Assembly (NCBI GenBank): GCA_031292555.1
Contig: JARLGV010000121.1
Span: 1-64,000, forward strand
Length of the DNA: 64,000 nucleotides
Reading direction: 5' to 3'
From: Fimbriimonas sp.
GTDB lineage: Bacteria; Armatimonadota; Fimbriimonadia; Fimbriimonadales; Fimbriimonadaceae
Below the pieces are notes generated by a model. The model searched no databases. It was not told the DNA's origin and worked only from the letters and a program-made list of their open reading frames with translations. The first letter of the stretch is position 1, and every line of letters begins with the position of its first letter. Shown here piece after piece: positions 63,207-64,000 of the stretch. The position numbers were made by a program, and so were the translations under genes.

Positions 63207-64000
63207 ATGTCCTGTAGTCGTTATATTCTTTTGTTGTTACTTTCCTTTGCACTCATTCTCTCGTCCTTTGGCCAATCGCCCAGAGTGAGCCAGCCCCAGT
63301 CGGGGCCGAATCACGTAACTCGGCAGTCTCCGATTCATATCTCCGAGGCAGTATCGCGAGGGCACCGTAAGGCGTATATGCCCGGTTCGCCGTGGCCGAA
63401 GTTCCAGCAGAACAACGCCAATAGCGGTGTAGGAATTGGAGGCGGTTCGAACGGTCAAACGCGTTGGTCGTACCAGACAAATGGCAGCGTCGGATATTCC
63501 ACCCCAGTCATAGGCTCAGACGGCACCGTCTATGTCGGCAGCTACGACCATAGCCTCTATGCCCTTTCGCCCACCGGTGGCGTCCTATGGTCCTACCAAA
63601 CAGGTGCGAGCATCGACACGACTGCTGCTTTGGGCACCGACGGCACCATCTATCTGTCGTCGGAGGATGGCTACCTTTATGCCATCCATCCCAACGGAAA
63701 CTTGTTCTGGCGCACCTACACCGGCGGACCAAGCTACTGGTCGTCGCCTGCGATCGACGCCAATGGGATGATCTACGTCGGCTCGAGCGATCATAACCTA
63801 TACGCGATCGACTCGACAGGCGTAATCAAGTGGACCTACCTCACGAGCCCGACCGGACCGGGAATCGAGTCTTCTCCGGCCATCGGCTCGGACGGAACGA
63901 TTTACGTCGCCGACCAACCTGGAAATCTGTATGCCCTCAGTGCTACAGGACAGCTGAAGTGGTCGGTCAAGCCTGGCGGGACAATACTGATCGCGTCGCC
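63207..64000 (+). CDS. Secreted PQQ-type beta-propeller protein, 5' part
   Basis: The gene runs off the window, so 264 codons are visible. GTGAGGA precedes the ATG at 63207. A signal peptide (LLLLLSFALILSSFG, cleavage near GQ) is followed by a linker and then repeated blades: SDGTVYVGSYDHSLYAL, TDGTIYLSSEDGYLYAI, ANGMIYVGSSDHNLYAI and SDGTIYVADQPGNLYAL. These are PQQ-like repeats of the BamB/quinoprotein type, here likely a structural propeller. Whether it carries an enzyme domain cannot be known from this part. Confidence 0.88.
   Translation, partial: MSCSRYILLLLLSFALILSSFGQSPRVSQPQSGPNHVTRQSPIHISEAVSRGHRKAYMPGSPWPKFQQNNANSGVGIGGGSNGQTRWSYQTNGSVGYSTPVIGSDGTVYVGSYDHSLYALSPTGGVLWSYQTGASIDTTAALGTDGTIYLSSEDGYLYAIHPNGNLFWRTYTGGPSYWSSPAIDANGMIYVGSSDHNLYAIDSTGVIKWTYLTSPTGPGIESSPAIGSDGTIYVADQPGNLYALSATGQLKWSVKPGGTILIAS

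Overview
The window is a contiguous stretch of a moderately GC-rich bacterial chromosome. The best guess for the organism is the phylum Armatimonadota, class Fimbriimonadia. Evidence: two proteins with a type IV prepilin leader followed by FPVF(A/S)(R/Q)AK, the DUF1559-like form abundant in that group and in planctomycetes; an HspR/HAIR heat-shock circuit; the futalosine menaquinone enzyme MqnC; folate-dependent TrmFO; and several secreted carbohydrate-active and lipoprotein-like proteins. No tRNA, rRNA, CRISPR array, intact insertion sequence or prophage was seen. Taxonomy is inferred from memory of families, not from a search.

Layout. 1-1.4 kb: the end of hisH, hisA, and two tandem paralogous small membrane proteins. 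1.5-10.6 kb: rpoB and rpoC with their own promoter, away from the usual rplKAJL genes; RpoC carries a large extra segment in the trigger loop and RpoB has unusual residues in the rifampicin pocket. 10.7-12.2 kb: dnaJ-hspR under a HAIR operator. 12.5-15.4 kb: an EF-G-like GTPase and a glycine-rich RRM protein. 15.4-25.4 kb: HAD phosphatase, aldehyde dehydrogenase, secreted unknowns, a TPR protein, trpE (with a candidate T-box leader), leuD, a DUF192 protein and a Tat-exported GFO/IDH/MocA oxidoreductase. 25.6-27.6 kb: dnaK, also with a HAIR site, so both parts of the DnaK/HspR feedback loop are in the window. 27.6-32.3 kb: two divergent secreted glycoside-hydrolase-type genes around an 18-bp palindrome. 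32.5-34.6 kb: a prepilin-like protein and small lipoprotein, divergent from an XRE-cupin regulator with an inverted repeat between them. 34.8-46.5 kb: mqnC, a flavoprotein, an M24 peptidase, MmgE/PrpD, DUF1800, sucC, an SMP-30 lactonase and a CocE/NonD hydrolase. 46.5-51.8 kb: a disordered secreted protein, isocitrate dehydrogenase, an RfbD-like reductase, a TPP riboswitch placed directly before a prepilin-like gene, and a secreted YHS-like metal-binding protein. 51.9-56.2 kb: the conserved rpsB-tsf-pyrH-frr-uppS cluster. 56.3-64 kb: DinB-like protein, aat, small membrane protein, NmrA-type reductase, trmFO, TauE/SafE transporter, methyltransferase, aldo/keto reductase and the start of a secreted PQQ-type beta-propeller.

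Most interesting signals: the TPP riboswitch in front of a surface prepilin-like protein; the probable T-box upstream of trpE; the RpoC trigger-loop insertion; the two HAIR sites; and several start codons 6-9 bases after a -10-like hexamer, suggesting leaderless transcription. Amino-acid pathway genes (hisA, trpE, leuD, sucC) are dispersed rather than in classic operons.
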